From assembly GCF_051014445.1 (NCBI RefSeq), contig NW_027488368.1, positions 7,564,001-7,628,000 on the forward strand: a DNA stretch of 64,000 nucleotides, written 5' to 3'. The notes beneath the pieces were generated by a model. The model saw only the letters and a program-made list of their open reading frames with translations, was not told the DNA's origin and searched no databases. Positions 1 through 11,772 of this stretch are shown in pieces. Each line of letters begins with the position of its first letter. Position 1 is the first letter of the stretch. This DNA comes from Colletes latitarsis. Lineage: Eukaryota; Arthropoda; Insecta; Hymenoptera; Colletidae. Position numbers and translations under genes: made by a program.

Positions 1-346
1 ACGCATGTTAGGTCAAGGTTAGGTCTAAGATTTGCCCTCATCAGGCTCACAGTTTCGCGTTTTTCACATACTTGTCGAACAGATCCTGGGTTTTTTGTGG
101 TTTGGATCACGTAATAATGTGGTACCACACTGAAGCATTCAATTAAACCTGGTCTTGATAAATATTTTAGAGGATAACGCATGTTAGGTCTGGGATAGGT
201 CTGGGATTAGCCCTCAGCAGGCTCATACTTTCGCATATTTCTCATACTTCATGGCTAGATCCTGGGCTGTTTCTGGTTTGTATCACGTAGTAATGTGGTA
301 CCACGCTGAAACAGTCAATTAAACCTGGTTTCGATCAATATTTTAG

Positions 347-522
347 AGGATAACGCAAGTTAGGTCTGGCATAGGTCTGGGATTCGCCCTCATCAGGCTC
401 ATACTTTCGCGTTTTTCACATACTTGTTGAACAGATCGTGGGTTTTTTCAGGTTTGTATCACGTAGTAGTGTGGTACCACACTGAAACAGTCCATTAAAC
501 CTGGTTATGATCAATATTTTAG
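347..522. repeat. Representative 176-bp monomer (cgtttttcacatac type)
   Basis: This copy is exactly 176 bp between successive AGGATAACGC anchors and shows every conserved part. The G-rich doublet lies near 360-380. The CTCATCAGGCTCATACTTTCGC segment follows at about 388-409. The variable cassette reads GTTTTTCACATACTTGTTGA, then a six-T run and ATCACGTAGTAG. A perfect palindrome lies at 468-483, and the AT-rich tail ends the unit. Other subfamilies replace the cassette with ATATTTCTCATACTT, ATTCTTCACATACTTG, ACACTTCACATACTCG or AGTTTTAACATACATG. The monomer start is arbitrary; AGGATAACGC was chosen because it is the most constant block. Confidence 0.9.
468..483. other. Perfect 16-bp palindrome in the monomer (example)
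   Basis: AGTGTGGTACCACACT at this position equals its own reverse complement and is centred on GGTACC. In most monomers the same site reads TGTGGTACCACA, a 12-bp palindrome, because the upstream base is AA rather than AG. Some subfamilies break it: GTGGGACCAC retains only part of it, and the GAAGTACAACAC type destroys it. A dyad recurring about every 176 bp could bind a dimeric protein or extrude as a small hairpin, but nothing here proves a function. It does not fit the CENP-B box pattern (TTCG, spaced A, CGGG). Confidence 0.85.
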
Positions 523-700
523 AGGATAACGCATAGTTAGGTTTGGGATAGGTCTGGGATTTGACCTCATCAGACTCATACTTCCGCACACTTCACATAC
601 TCGTTGAACAGATCCTGGGTTATTTTCTGGTTTGGATCACATAGTAATGTGGTACCACACTGAAACAGTCGATTAAACCTGGTTTCGATCAATATTTTAA

Positions 701-876
701 AGAATAATTCATGTTAGGTCTAGGGTAGGTCTGGGATTTGCTCTCATCAGGCTCGTTCTTTCGCATATTTCTCATACTTGATGGCTAGATCGTGGGCTTT
801 TTCTGGATTGCATCACGTAGTAATGAAGTACAACACTGAAACAGTCAATTAAACATGGTTTCCATCAATATCTTAG
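701..876. repeat. Monomer subfamily E, example (gaataattcatg / gaagtacaacac type)
   Basis: This monomer combines linked variants that recur together across the array. AGAATAATTCATG replaces AGGATAACGCATG. TTTGCTCTCATCAGGCTCGTTC lies near the start, ATATTTCTCATACTTGATGG in the middle, then GGATTGCATCACGTAG, AATGAAGTACAACACTG and GGTTTCCATCAATATC. The GGTACC palindrome is lost. Close copies appear for example near 1949-2120, 31160-31335, 34505-34680, 42245-42425 and 60750-60920. It therefore behaves as a stable haplotype spread through both halves of the window. It usually precedes a monomer starting AGGACAACGC. Confidence 0.8.
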
Positions 877-3358
877 AGGACAACGCAAGTTAGGTCTGGG
901 ATAGGTCTGGGATTTGACCTCATCAGACTCATACTTTCGCACACTTCACATACTCGTTTAACAGATCCTGGGTTATTTTCTGGTTTGGATCACATAGTAA
1001 TGTGGTACCACGCTGAAACAGTCAATTAAACCTGGTTTCGATCAATATTTTAGAGGATAACGCAAGTTAGGTCTGGCATAGGTCAGGGATTCGACCTCAT
1101 CAGGCTCATACTTTCGCGTTTTTCACATACTTGTTGAACAGATCCTGGGTTTTTTCTGGTTTGTATCACGCAGTAGTGTGGTACCACACTGAAACTGTCA
1201 ATTAAACCTGGTTTCGATCAATATTTTAGAGAATAATTCATGTTAGCTCTAGGTTAGGCCTGGGATTTTCACTCATCAGCCTCATACTTTCGCATTCTTC
1301 ACATACTTGTTGAACGGATCCTGGGTTTTTTCTGGTTTGGATCACGTAGTAATGTGGTACCACACTGAAACAGTCAATTAAACCTGGTTTCGATCAATAT
1401 TTTAGAGGATAACGCATAGTTAGGTTTGGGATAGGCCTGGGATTTGATCTCATCAGACTCATACTTTCGCACACTTCACATTCTCGTTGAACAGATCCTG
1501 GGTTACTTTCTGGTTTGTATCACATAGTAATGTGGTACCACACTGAAACAGTCGATTAAACCAGGTTTCGATGAATATTTTTGAGGATAACGCATGTTAG
1601 GTCTAGGTTAGGCCTGGGATTTTCACTCATCAGACTCTTACTTTCGCATTCTTCACATACTTGTAGAACGGATCCTGGGTTTTTTCTGGTTTGGATCACG
1701 TAGTAATGTGGGACCACACTGAAACAGTCGATAAAACCTGGTTTTGATCAATATTTTAGAGGATAACGCATAGTTAGGTTTGGGATAGGTCTGGGATTTG
1801 ATCTCATCAGACTCATACTTTCGCACACTTCACATTCTCGTTGAACGGATCCTGGGTTTTTTCTGGTTTGGATCACGTAGTAATGTGGTACCACACTGAA
1901 ACAGTCAATTAAACCTGGTTTCGATCAATATTTTTGAGGATAATTCATGTTAGGTCTAGGTTAGGTCTGGGATTTGCTCTCATCAGGCTCGTTCTTTCGC
2001 ATATTTCTCATACTTGATTGCTACATCCCGGGCTTTTTCTGGATTGCATCACGTAGTAATGAAGTACAACACTGAAACAGTCAATTAAACCTGGTTTCCA
2101 TCAATATCTTAGAGGACAACGCAATTTAGGTCTGGGATAGGTCTGGGATTTGCCCTCATCAGGCTCATACTTTCGCGTTTTTCACATACTTGTTGAACAG
2201 ATCCTGGCTTTTCTCTGGTTTGGATCACGTAGTAGTGTGGTACCACACTGAAACAGTCCATTAAACCTGGTTTGGATCAATATTTTAGAGGATAACGCAT
2301 GTTAGGTCTAGGTTAGGTCTGGAATTTTCACTCTTCAGATTCATACTTTCGCATTCTTCACATACTTGTTGAACGGATCCTGGGTTTTTTCTGGTTTGGA
2401 TCACGTAGTAATGTGGTACCACACTGAAACAGTCGATTAAACCTGGTTTTGATCAATATTTAAGAAGATAACGCATAGTTAGGTTTGGGATTGGTCTGGG
2501 ATTTGACCTCATCAGACTCATACTTTCGCACACTTCACATACTCGTTGAACAGATCCTGGGTTATTTTCTGGTTTGGATCACATAGTAATGTGGTACCAC
2601 ACTGAAGCAGTCGATTAAACCTGGTTTCCATCAATATATTAGAGAATAATTCATGTTAGGTCTAGGTTAGGTCTGGGATTTGCTCTCATCAGGCTCATTC
2701 TTTCGCATATTTCTCATACTTGATGGCTAGTTCCTGGGCTGTTCCTGGATTGTATGACGTAGTAATGTGGTACCACGCTGAAACAGCGAATTAAACCTGG
2801 TTTCGATCAATATTTTAGAGGATAACGCAAGTTAGGTCTAGGTTAGGCCTGGGATTTGCCATCATCAGGGTCATACTTTCGCATATTTCTCATACTTCAT
2901 GGCTAGATCCTGGACTGTTTCTGGATTGTATCACGTAGTAATGTGGTACCACGCTGAAACAGTCAATTAAACCTGGTTTCGATCTATATTTTAGAGGATA
3001 ACGCAAGTTAGGTCTGGCATAGGTCTGGGATTCGCCCTCATCAGGCTCATACTTTCGCGTTTTTCACATACTTGTTGAACAGATCCTGGGTTTTTTCTGG
3101 TTTGTATCACGTAGTAGTGTGGTACCACACTGAAACAGTCCATTAAACCTGGTCTGGATCAATATATTAGAGGATAACGCTTGTTAGGTCTAGGTTAGCC
3201 CTGGGATTTTCACTCATCAGACTCATACTTTCGCATTCTTCTCATACTTGTTGAACTGATCCTGGGTTTTTTCTGGTTTGGATCACGTAGTAATGTGGTA
3301 CCACACTGAAACAGTCGATTAAACCTGGTTTCGATCAATATTTTAGAGGATAACGCAT

Positions 3359-3375
3359 GTTAGGTCTAGGTTAGG
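3359..3375. repeat. TTAGG-like sub-repeat inside the monomer (example)
   Basis: GTTAGGTCTAGGTTAGG occurs here, just after the AGGATAACGCAT anchor. Equivalent positions in other monomers read GTTAGGTCTGGGATAGGTCTGGG, an imperfect direct doublet with an 11-bp period. The TTAGG word matches the common insect telomere unit, but it is embedded singly or doubly in each 176-bp monomer and never forms a telomere-like (TTAGG)n run in this window. It may be an internal ancestral sub-repeat from which the monomer start grew; that is inference. Confidence 0.7.
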
Positions 3376-6300
3376 CCTGGGATTTTCACTCATCAGACTC
3401 ATACTTTCGCATTCTTCACATACTTGTAGAACGGATCCTGGGTTTTTTCTGGTTTGGATCACGTAGTAATGTGGGACCACACTGAAACAGTCAATTAAAC
3501 CTGGTCTTGATAAATATTTTAGAGGATAACGCATGTTAGGTCTGGGTCAGGTCTAGAATTTGCTCTCATCATGCTCATACTTTCGCATCTTTCTCATACA
3601 TCATGGCTAGATCCTGGGCTATTTCTGGATTGTATCACGTAGTAATGTGGTACCACGTTGAAACAGTCGATTAAACCTGGTTCCGATCAATATTTTGGAG
3701 GATAACGCAAGTTAAGTCTGGGATTGGTCGGGGATTTGACCTCATCAGACTGATACTTTCGCACACTTCACATACCTGTTGAACAGATCCTGAGTTTTTT
3801 CTGGTTTGGATCCCGTAGTAGTGTGGTACCACACTGAAACAGTCCATTAAACCTGGTTTCGCTCAATATTTTAGAGGATAACGCATGTTAGGTCTAGGTC
3901 AGGCCTGGGATTTTCACTCATCAGACTCATACTTTCGCATTCTTCACATACTTGTTGAACGGATCCTGCGTTTTTTCTGGTTTGGATCACGTAGTAATGT
4001 GGTACCACACTGAAACAGTCGATTAAACCAGGTTTCGATCAATATTTTTGAGGATAACGCATGTTAGGTCTAGGTAAGGCCTGGGATTTTCTCAGACTCA
4101 TAGTTTCGCATTCTTCAAATACTTGTTGAACGGATCCTGGGTTTTTTCTGGTTTGGATCACGTTGTAGTGTGGGACCACACTGAAACAAGCAATTAAACC
4201 TGGTCTTGATAAATATTTTAGAGGATAACGCATGTTAGGTTTGGGTTAGGTCTAGGATTTGCCCTCAGCAGGCTCATGCTTTCGCATATCTCTCATACTT
4301 CATGGCTAGATCCTGGGCTGTTTCTGGATTGTATCACGTAGTAATGTGGTACCACGCTGAAACAGTCAATTAAACCTGGTTTCGATCAATATTTCAGAGG
4401 ATAACGCATGTTAGGTCTAGGTTAGGTCTGGGATTTTCACTCATCAGACTCATACTTTCGCATTCATCTCATACTTGATGGCTAGATCCTGGGCTTTTTC
4501 TGGATTGCATCACGTAGTAATGAAGTACAACACTGAAACAGTCAATTAAACCTGGTTTCCATCAATATCTTAGAGGACAACGCAAGTTAGGTCTGGGATT
4601 GGTCTGGGATTTGCCCTCATCAGGCTCATTCTTTCGCATATTTCTCATACTTGATGGCTAGATCCTGGGCTGTTTCTGGATTGTATGACGTAGTAATGTG
4701 GTACCACGCTGAAACAGCGAATTTAACCTGGTTTCGATCAATATTTTAGAGGATAACGCATGTTAGGTTTGGGTTAGGTCACGGATTTTCACTCATCAGA
4801 CTCATACTTTCGCATTCTTCACATACTTGTTGAACGGATCCTGGGCTTTTTCTGGTTTGGATCACGTAGTAATGTGGTACCACACTGAAACATTCAATTA
4901 AACCTGGTCTTGATAAATATTTTAGAGGATAACGCACGTTAGGTCTGGGTTACGTCTAGGATTTGCCCTCATCAGGCTCATACTTTCGCATATTTCTCAT
5001 ACTTCATGGCTAGATCCTGGGCTGTTTCTGCATTGTATCACGTAGTAATGTGGTACCACAGTGAAACAGTCAATCAAACCTGGTTTCGATCAATATTTTA
5101 GAGGATAACGCAAGTTAGGTCTGGGATAGGTCTAGGATTTGCCCTCATCAGACTCTTACTATCGCATATTTCTCATACTTCATGGCTAGATCCTGGGCTA
5201 TTTGTGGATTGGATCACGTAGTAAAGTGGTACCACACTGAAACATTCAATGAAACCTGTTCTGGATAAATATTTTAGAGGATAACGCATCTTAGGTCTGG
5301 GTTAGGTCTAAGATTTGCCCTCATCAGGCTCACAGTTTCGCGTTTTTCACATACTTGTTAAAATGATCCTGGGTTTTTTCTGGTTTGGATCACGTAGTAA
5401 TGTGGTACCACACTAAAACAGTCAATTAAACCTGGTTTCGATCAATATTTTAGAGGATCACGCATGTTAGGTCTGGGATAGGTCTGGGATTAGCCCTCAT
5501 CAGACTCATACTTTCGCACACTTCACATACTCGTTGACAAGATCCTGGGTTTTTTTCTGGCTTGGATCACGTAGTAATGTGGTTCCACACTGAAACAGTC
5601 GATTAAACTTGGCTTCGATCAATATTTTAGAGGATAACGCAAGTTAGGTCTGGGATAGGTCTGGGATTTGCCCTCATCAGGCTCATACTTTCGCGTTTTT
5701 CACGTACTTGTCGAACAGATCCTGGGTTTTTTGTGGTTTGGATCACGTAGTAATGTGGTACCACACTGAAACATTCAATTAACCCTGCACTTGATAAATA
5801 TTTTAGAGGATAACGCATGTTAGGTCTGGGATAGGTCTGGGATTAGCCCTCATCAGACTCATACTTTCGCACACTTCACATACTCGTTGACAAGATCCTG
5901 GGTTTTTTTCTGGCTTGGATCACGTAGTAATGTGGTTCCACACTTAAACAGTCGACTAAACTTGGCTTCGATCAATATTTTAGAGGATAACGCAAGTTAG
6001 GTCTGGGATAGGTCTGGGATTTGCCCTCATCAGGCTCATACTTTCGCGTTTTTCACGTACGTGTCGAACAGATCCTGGGTTTTTTGTGGTTTGGATCACG
6101 TAGTAATGTGGTACCATACTGCAACATTCAATTAAACCTGCACTTGATAAATATTTTAGAGGATAACGCATGTTAGGTCTGGGATAGGTCTGGGATTAGC
6201 CCTCATCAGACTCATACTTTCGCTTTCTTCACATACTTGTTGAACGGATCCTGCGCTTTTTCTGGATTGCATCACGTAGTAATGTAGTACCACACTGAAA

Positions 6301-8984
6301 CAGTCGATTAAACCTGGTTTCGATCAATATTTTTGAGGATAATGCATGTTAGGTCTGGGATAGGTCTGGGATTAGCCCTCATCAGACTCATACTTTCGCA
6401 TATTTCTCATACTTCATGGCTAGATCCTGGGCTATTTCTGGATTGGATCACGTAGTAAAGTGGTACCACACTGAAACATTCAATGAAACCTGTTCTGGAT
6501 AAATATTTTAGAGGATAACGCATCTTAGGTCTGGGTTAGGTCTAAGATTTGCCCTCATCAGGCTCACAGTTTCGCGTTTTTCACATACTTGTTAAACAGA
6601 TCCTGTGTTTTTTCTGGTTTGGATCACGTAGTAATGTGGTACCACACTAAAACAGTCAATTAAACCTGGTTTCGATCAATATTTTAGAGGATCACGCCAG
6701 CTAGGTCTGGGATAGGTCTGGGATTAGCCCTCATCAGACTCATACTTTCGCACACTTCACATACTCGTTGACAAGATTCTGGGTTTTTTTCTGGCTTGGA
6801 TCACGTAGTAATGTGGTTCCACACTGAAACAGTCGATTAAAATTGGCTTCGATCAATATTTTAGAGGATAACGCTAGTTAGGTCTGGGATAGGTCTGGGA
6901 TTTGCCCTCATCAGACTCATACTTTCGCACACTTCACATACTCGTTGAACGGATCCTGGGTTTTTTCTGGTTTGGAACACGTAGTAATGTGGTACCACAC
7001 TGAAACATTCAATTAAACCTGGTCTTGATAAATATTTTAGAGAATAACGCATGTTAGGTCTGGGTTAGGTCTAGGATTTGCCCTCATCAGGCTCATACTT
7101 TCGCATATCTCTCATACTTCATGGCTAGATCCTGGGCTATTTCTGGATTGGGTCACGTAGTAAAGTGGTACCACACTGAAACATCCAATGAAACCTGGTC
7201 TGGATAAAAATTTTAGAGGATAACGCATGTTAGGTCAAGGTTAGGTCTAAGATTTGCCCTCATCAGGCTCACAGTTTCGCGTTTTTCACATACTTGTTAA
7301 ACAGATCCCGGGTTTTTTCTGGTTTGGATCACGTAGTAATGTGGTACCACACTAAAACAGTCAATTAAACCTGGTTTCGATCAATATATTAGAGGATCAC
7401 GCATGTTAGGTCTGGGATAGGTCTGGGATTAGCCCTCATCAGACTCATACTTTCACACACTTCACATACTCGTTGACAAGATCCTGGGTTTTTTTCTGGC
7501 TTGGTTCACGTAGTAATGTGGTTCCACACTGAAACAGTCGATTAAACTTGGCTTCGATCAATATTTCAGAGGATAACGCAAGTTAGGTCTGGGATAGGTC
7601 TGGGATTTGCCCTCATCAGGCTCATACTTTCGCGTTTTTCACGTACTTGTTGAACGGATCCTGGGTTTTTTCTGGATTGGGTCACGTAGTAATGTGGGAC
7701 CACACTGAAACAGTCAATTAAACCTGGTCTTGGTAAATATTTTAGAGAATAACGCATGTTAGGTCTGGGTTAGGTCTAGGATTTGCACTCATCAGGCTCA
7801 TACTTTCGCATATTTCTCGTACTTCATGGCTAGATCCTGGGCTATTTCTGGATTGGATCACGTAGTAAAGTGGTACCACACTGAAACATTCAATGAAACC
7901 TGGTCTGGATAAAAATTCTAGAGGATAACGCATGTTAGGTCAAGGTTAGGTCTAAGATTTGCCCTCATCAGGCTCACAGTTTCGCGTTTTTCACATACTT
8001 GTCGAACAGATCCTGGGTTTTTTGTGGTATGGATCACGTAGTAATGTGGTACCACACTGAAACATTCAATTAAACCTGGTCTTGATAAATATTTTAGAGG
8101 ATAACGCATGTTAGGTCTGGGATAGGTCTGGGATTAGCCCTGATCAGACTCATACTTTCGCACACTTCACATACTCGTTGACGAGATCCTGGGTTTTTTT
8201 CTAGTTTGGATCACGCAGTAATGTGGTACCACACTGAAACAGTCGATTAAACCTGGTTTCGATCAATATTTTTGAGGATAACGCATGTTAGGTCTGGGAT
8301 AGGTCTGGGATTAGCCCGCATCAGACTCATACTTTCGCTTTCTTCACATACTTGTTGAACGGATCCTGGGCTTTTTCTGGATTGCATCACGTAGTAATGT
8401 AGTACCACACTGAAACAGTCGATTAAACCTGGTTTCGATCAATATTTTTGAGGATAACGCATGTTAGGTCTGGGATAGGTCTGGGATTAGCCCTCATCAG
8501 ACTCATGTTTTCGCTTTCTTCACATACTTGTTGAACGGATTCTGGGCTTTTTCTGGTTTGGATCACGTAGTAATGTGGTACCACACTGAAACATTCAATT
8601 AATCCTGGTCTTGATAAATATTTTAGAGGATAACGCATGTTAGGTCTGGGTTACGTCTAGGATTTGCCCTCATCAGGCTCACAGTTTCGCGTTTTTCACA
8701 TACTTGTCGAACAGATCCTGGGTTTTTTGTGGTTTGGATCACGTAGTAATGTGGCACCACACTGAAACATTCAATTAAACCTGGTCTTGATAAATATTTT
8801 AGAGGATAACGCATGTTAGGTCTGGGATAGGTCTGGGATTAGCCCTCATCAGACTCATACTTTCGCACACTTCACATACTCGTTGACGAGATCCTGGGTT
8901 TTTTTCTAGTTTCGATCACGCAGTAATGTGGTACCACACTGAAACAGTCGATTAAACCCGGTTTCGATCAATATTTTTGAGGAT

Positions 8985-9140
8985 AACGCATGTTAGGTCT
9001 GGGATTAGCCCTCATCAGACTCATACTTTCGCTTTCTTCACATACTTGTTGAACGGATCCTGGGCTTTTTCTGGATTGCATCACGTAGTAATGTAGTACC
9101 ACACTGAAACAGTCAATGAAACCTGGTTTCCATCAATATT
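8985..9140. repeat. Short monomer with 11-bp deletion in the G-rich doublet
   Basis: Here GTTAGGTCTGGGATTAGCCC is found where neighbours read GTTAGGTCTGGG, ATAGGTCTGGG, ATTAGCCC. One 11-bp half of the internal doublet has been lost, leaving a monomer of about 165 bp. The same deletion is present near 16556-16570 in the second 7,567-bp copy, so it predates that duplication. Replication slippage between the two halves is the simple explanation. Confidence 0.8.
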
Positions 9141-10010
9141 TTAGAGGACAACGCAAGTTAGGTCTAGGTAAGGCCTGAGATTTTCACTGATCAGTCTCAT
9201 ACAATCGCATTCTTCACATACTTGTTGAACGGATCCTGGGTTTTTTCTGGTTTGGATCACGTAGTAATGTGATACCACACTGAAACATTCAATTAATCCT
9301 GGTCTTGATAAATATTTTAGAGGATAACGCATGTTAGGTCTGGGTTACGTCTAGGATTTGCCCTCATCAGGCTCATACTTTCGCATATTTCTCATACTTC
9401 ATGGCTAGATCCTGGGCTGTTTCTGCATTGTATCACGTAGTAATGTGGTACCACGCTGAAACAGTCAATTAAACCTGGTTTCGATCAATATTTTAGAGGA
9501 TAACGCAAGTTAGGTCTGGGATAGTTCTAGGATTTGCCCTCATCAGGCTCTTACTATCGCATATTTCTCATACTTCATGGCTAGATCCTGGGCTATTTCT
9601 GGATTGGATCACGTAGTAAAGTGGTACCACACTGAAACATTCAATGAAACCTGTTCTGGATAAATATTTCAGCGGATAACGCATCTTAGGTCTGGGTTAG
9701 GTCTAAGATTTGCCCTCATCAGGCTCACAGTTTCGCGTTTTTCACATACTTGTTAAACAGATCCTGTGTTTTTTCTGGTTTGGATCACGTAGTAATGTGG
9801 TACCACACTAAAACGGTCAATTAAACCTGGTTTCGATCAATATTTTAGAGGATCACGCAAGCTAGGTCTGGGATAGGTCTGGGATTAGCCCTCATCAGAC
9901 TCATACTTTCGCACACTTCACATACTCGTTGACAAGATTCTGGGTTTTTTTCTGGCTTGGATCACGTAGTAATGTGGTTCCACACTGAAACAGTCGATTA
10001 AACTTGGCTT

Positions 10011-10891
10011 CGATCAATATTTTAGAGGATAACGCAAGTTAGGTCTGGGATAGGTCTGGGATTTGCCCTCATCAGGCTCATACTTTCGCGTTTTTCACAT
10101 ACTTGTTGAACGGATCCTGGGTTTTTTCTGGTTTGGGTCACGTAGTAATGTGGGACCACACTGAAACAGTCAATTAAACCTGGTTTCGACCAATATTTTA
10201 GAGAATAATTCATGTTAGGTCTAGGCTAGGTCTGGGATTTGCTCTCATCAGGCTCATACTTTCGCACACTTCACATACTTGTTGAACGGATCCTGGGTTT
10301 TTTCTGGTTTGGATCACGTAGTAGTGTGGTACCACACTGAAACAGTCCATTAAACCTGGTTTCGCTCAATATTTTAGAGGATAACGCATGTTAGGTCTAG
10401 GTCAGTCCTGGGATTTTCACTCATCAGACTCATACTTTCGCATTCTTCTTATATTTGCTAAACTGATCCTGGGTTTTTTCTGGTTTGGATCACGTAGTAA
10501 TGTGGCACCACACTGAAACAGTCGATTAAACCACGTTTCGATCAATATTTTTGAGGATAACGCATGTTAGGTCTAAGTTAGGCCTGGGATTTTCACTCAT
10601 CAGACTCATGCTTTCGCATTCTTCCCATACTTGTTGAACGGATCCTGGGTTTTTTCTGGTTTGGATCACGTAGTAATGTGGGCCCACACAGAATCAGTCA
10701 ATTAAACCTGGTCTTGATAAATATTTTAGAGGATAACGCATGTTAGGTCTGGGTTAGGTCTAGAATTTGCCCTCATCATGCTCATACTTTCGCACACTTC
10801 ACATACTCGTTGACAAGATCCTGGGTTTTTTTCTGGCTTGGATCACGTAGTAATGTGGTACCACACTGAAACCGTCGATTAAACCTGGTTT
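10011..10891. repeat. Nested 881-bp 5-monomer unit, copy a
   Basis: Followed by an almost identical segment at +881 bp. The shared five-monomer series includes GGGTCACGTAGTAATGTGGGACC, TTCTTATATTTGCTAAAC, GTGGGCCCACACAGAATC and ATCATGCTCATAC. The left edge is soft because neighbouring monomers share sequence; the clearest divergence is around 10000-10012. The four equivalents in the window differ at one site I noticed: C here at 10625, A at 11506, 18192 and 19073. Confidence 0.85.
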
Positions 10892-11772
10892 CGATCAATA
10901 TTTTAGAGGATAACGCAAGTTAGGTCTGGGATAGGTCTGGGATTTGCCCTCATCAGGCTCATACTTTCGCGTTTTTCACATACTTGTTGAACGGATCCTG
11001 GGTTTTTTCTGGTTTGGGTCACGTAGTAATGTGGGACCACACTGAAACAGTCAATTAAACCTGGTTTCGACCAATATTTTAGAGAATAATTCATGTTAGG
11101 TCTAGGCTAGGTCTGGGATTTGCTCTCATCAGGCTCATACTTTCGCACACTTCACATACTTGTTGAACGGATCCTGGGTTTTTTCTGGTTTGGATCACGT
11201 AGTAGTGTGGTACCACACTGAAACAGTCCATTAAACCTGGTTTCGCTCAATATTTTAGAGGATAACGCATGTTAGGTCTAGGTCAGTCCTGGGATTTTCA
11301 CTCATCAGACTCATACTTTCGCATTCTTCTTATATTTGCTAAACTGATCCTGGGTTTTTTCTGGTTTGGATCACGTAGTAATGTGGCACCACACTGAAAC
11401 AGTCGATTAAACCACGTTTCGATCAATATTTTTGAGGATAACGCATGTTAGGTCTAAGTTAGGCCTGGGATTTTCACTCATCAGACTCATGCTTTCGCAT
11501 TCTTCACATACTTGTTGAACGGATCCTGGGTTTTTTCTGGTTTGGATCACGTAGTAATGTGGGCCCACACAGAATCAGTCAATTAAACCTGGTCTTGATA
11601 AATATTTTAGAGGATAACGCATGTTAGGTCTGGGTTAGGTCTAGAATTTGCCCTCATCATGCTCATACTTTCGCACACTTCACATACTCGTTGACAAGAT
11701 CCTGGGTTTTTTTCTGGCTTGGATCACGTAGTAATGTGGTACCACACTGAAACCGTCGATTAAACCTGGTTT
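10892..11772. repeat. Nested 881-bp 5-monomer unit, copy b
   Basis: Second member of the five-monomer duplication. Homology to copy a fades after about 11811, where GTTAAGTCTGGGATTGG replaces GTTAGGTCTGGGATAGG. Because the pair is present in both 7,567-bp copies, the 881-bp event came before the larger one. Confidence 0.85.

Larger units (their letters stand above)
1..4320. repeat. Diverged left satellite domain, no large duplication seen
   Basis: About 24-25 monomers, mostly of the cgtttttcacatac, ATATTTCTCATACTT, ATTCTTCACATAC and ACACTTCACATACTCG types. A one-base insertion variant, CGCATAGTTAGG, occurs near 526, 1409, 1763 and 2469; I saw it only in this domain, which suggests local spread. 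One monomer near 4087-4100 has a small deletion (TTTTCTCAGACTC in place of TTTTCACTCATCAGACTC, 5 bp). No gene or non-satellite sequence is visible. Confidence 0.75.

Noticed and set aside
61..90. Poly-T run as a transcription terminator
   Set aside because: The T-run is a constant part of each monomer with no preceding GC hairpin and no adjacent gene.
3359..3375. Interstitial telomere tract
   Set aside because: TTAGG words occur at most twice per monomer with other bases between, and never as a perfect tandem (TTAGG)n run.
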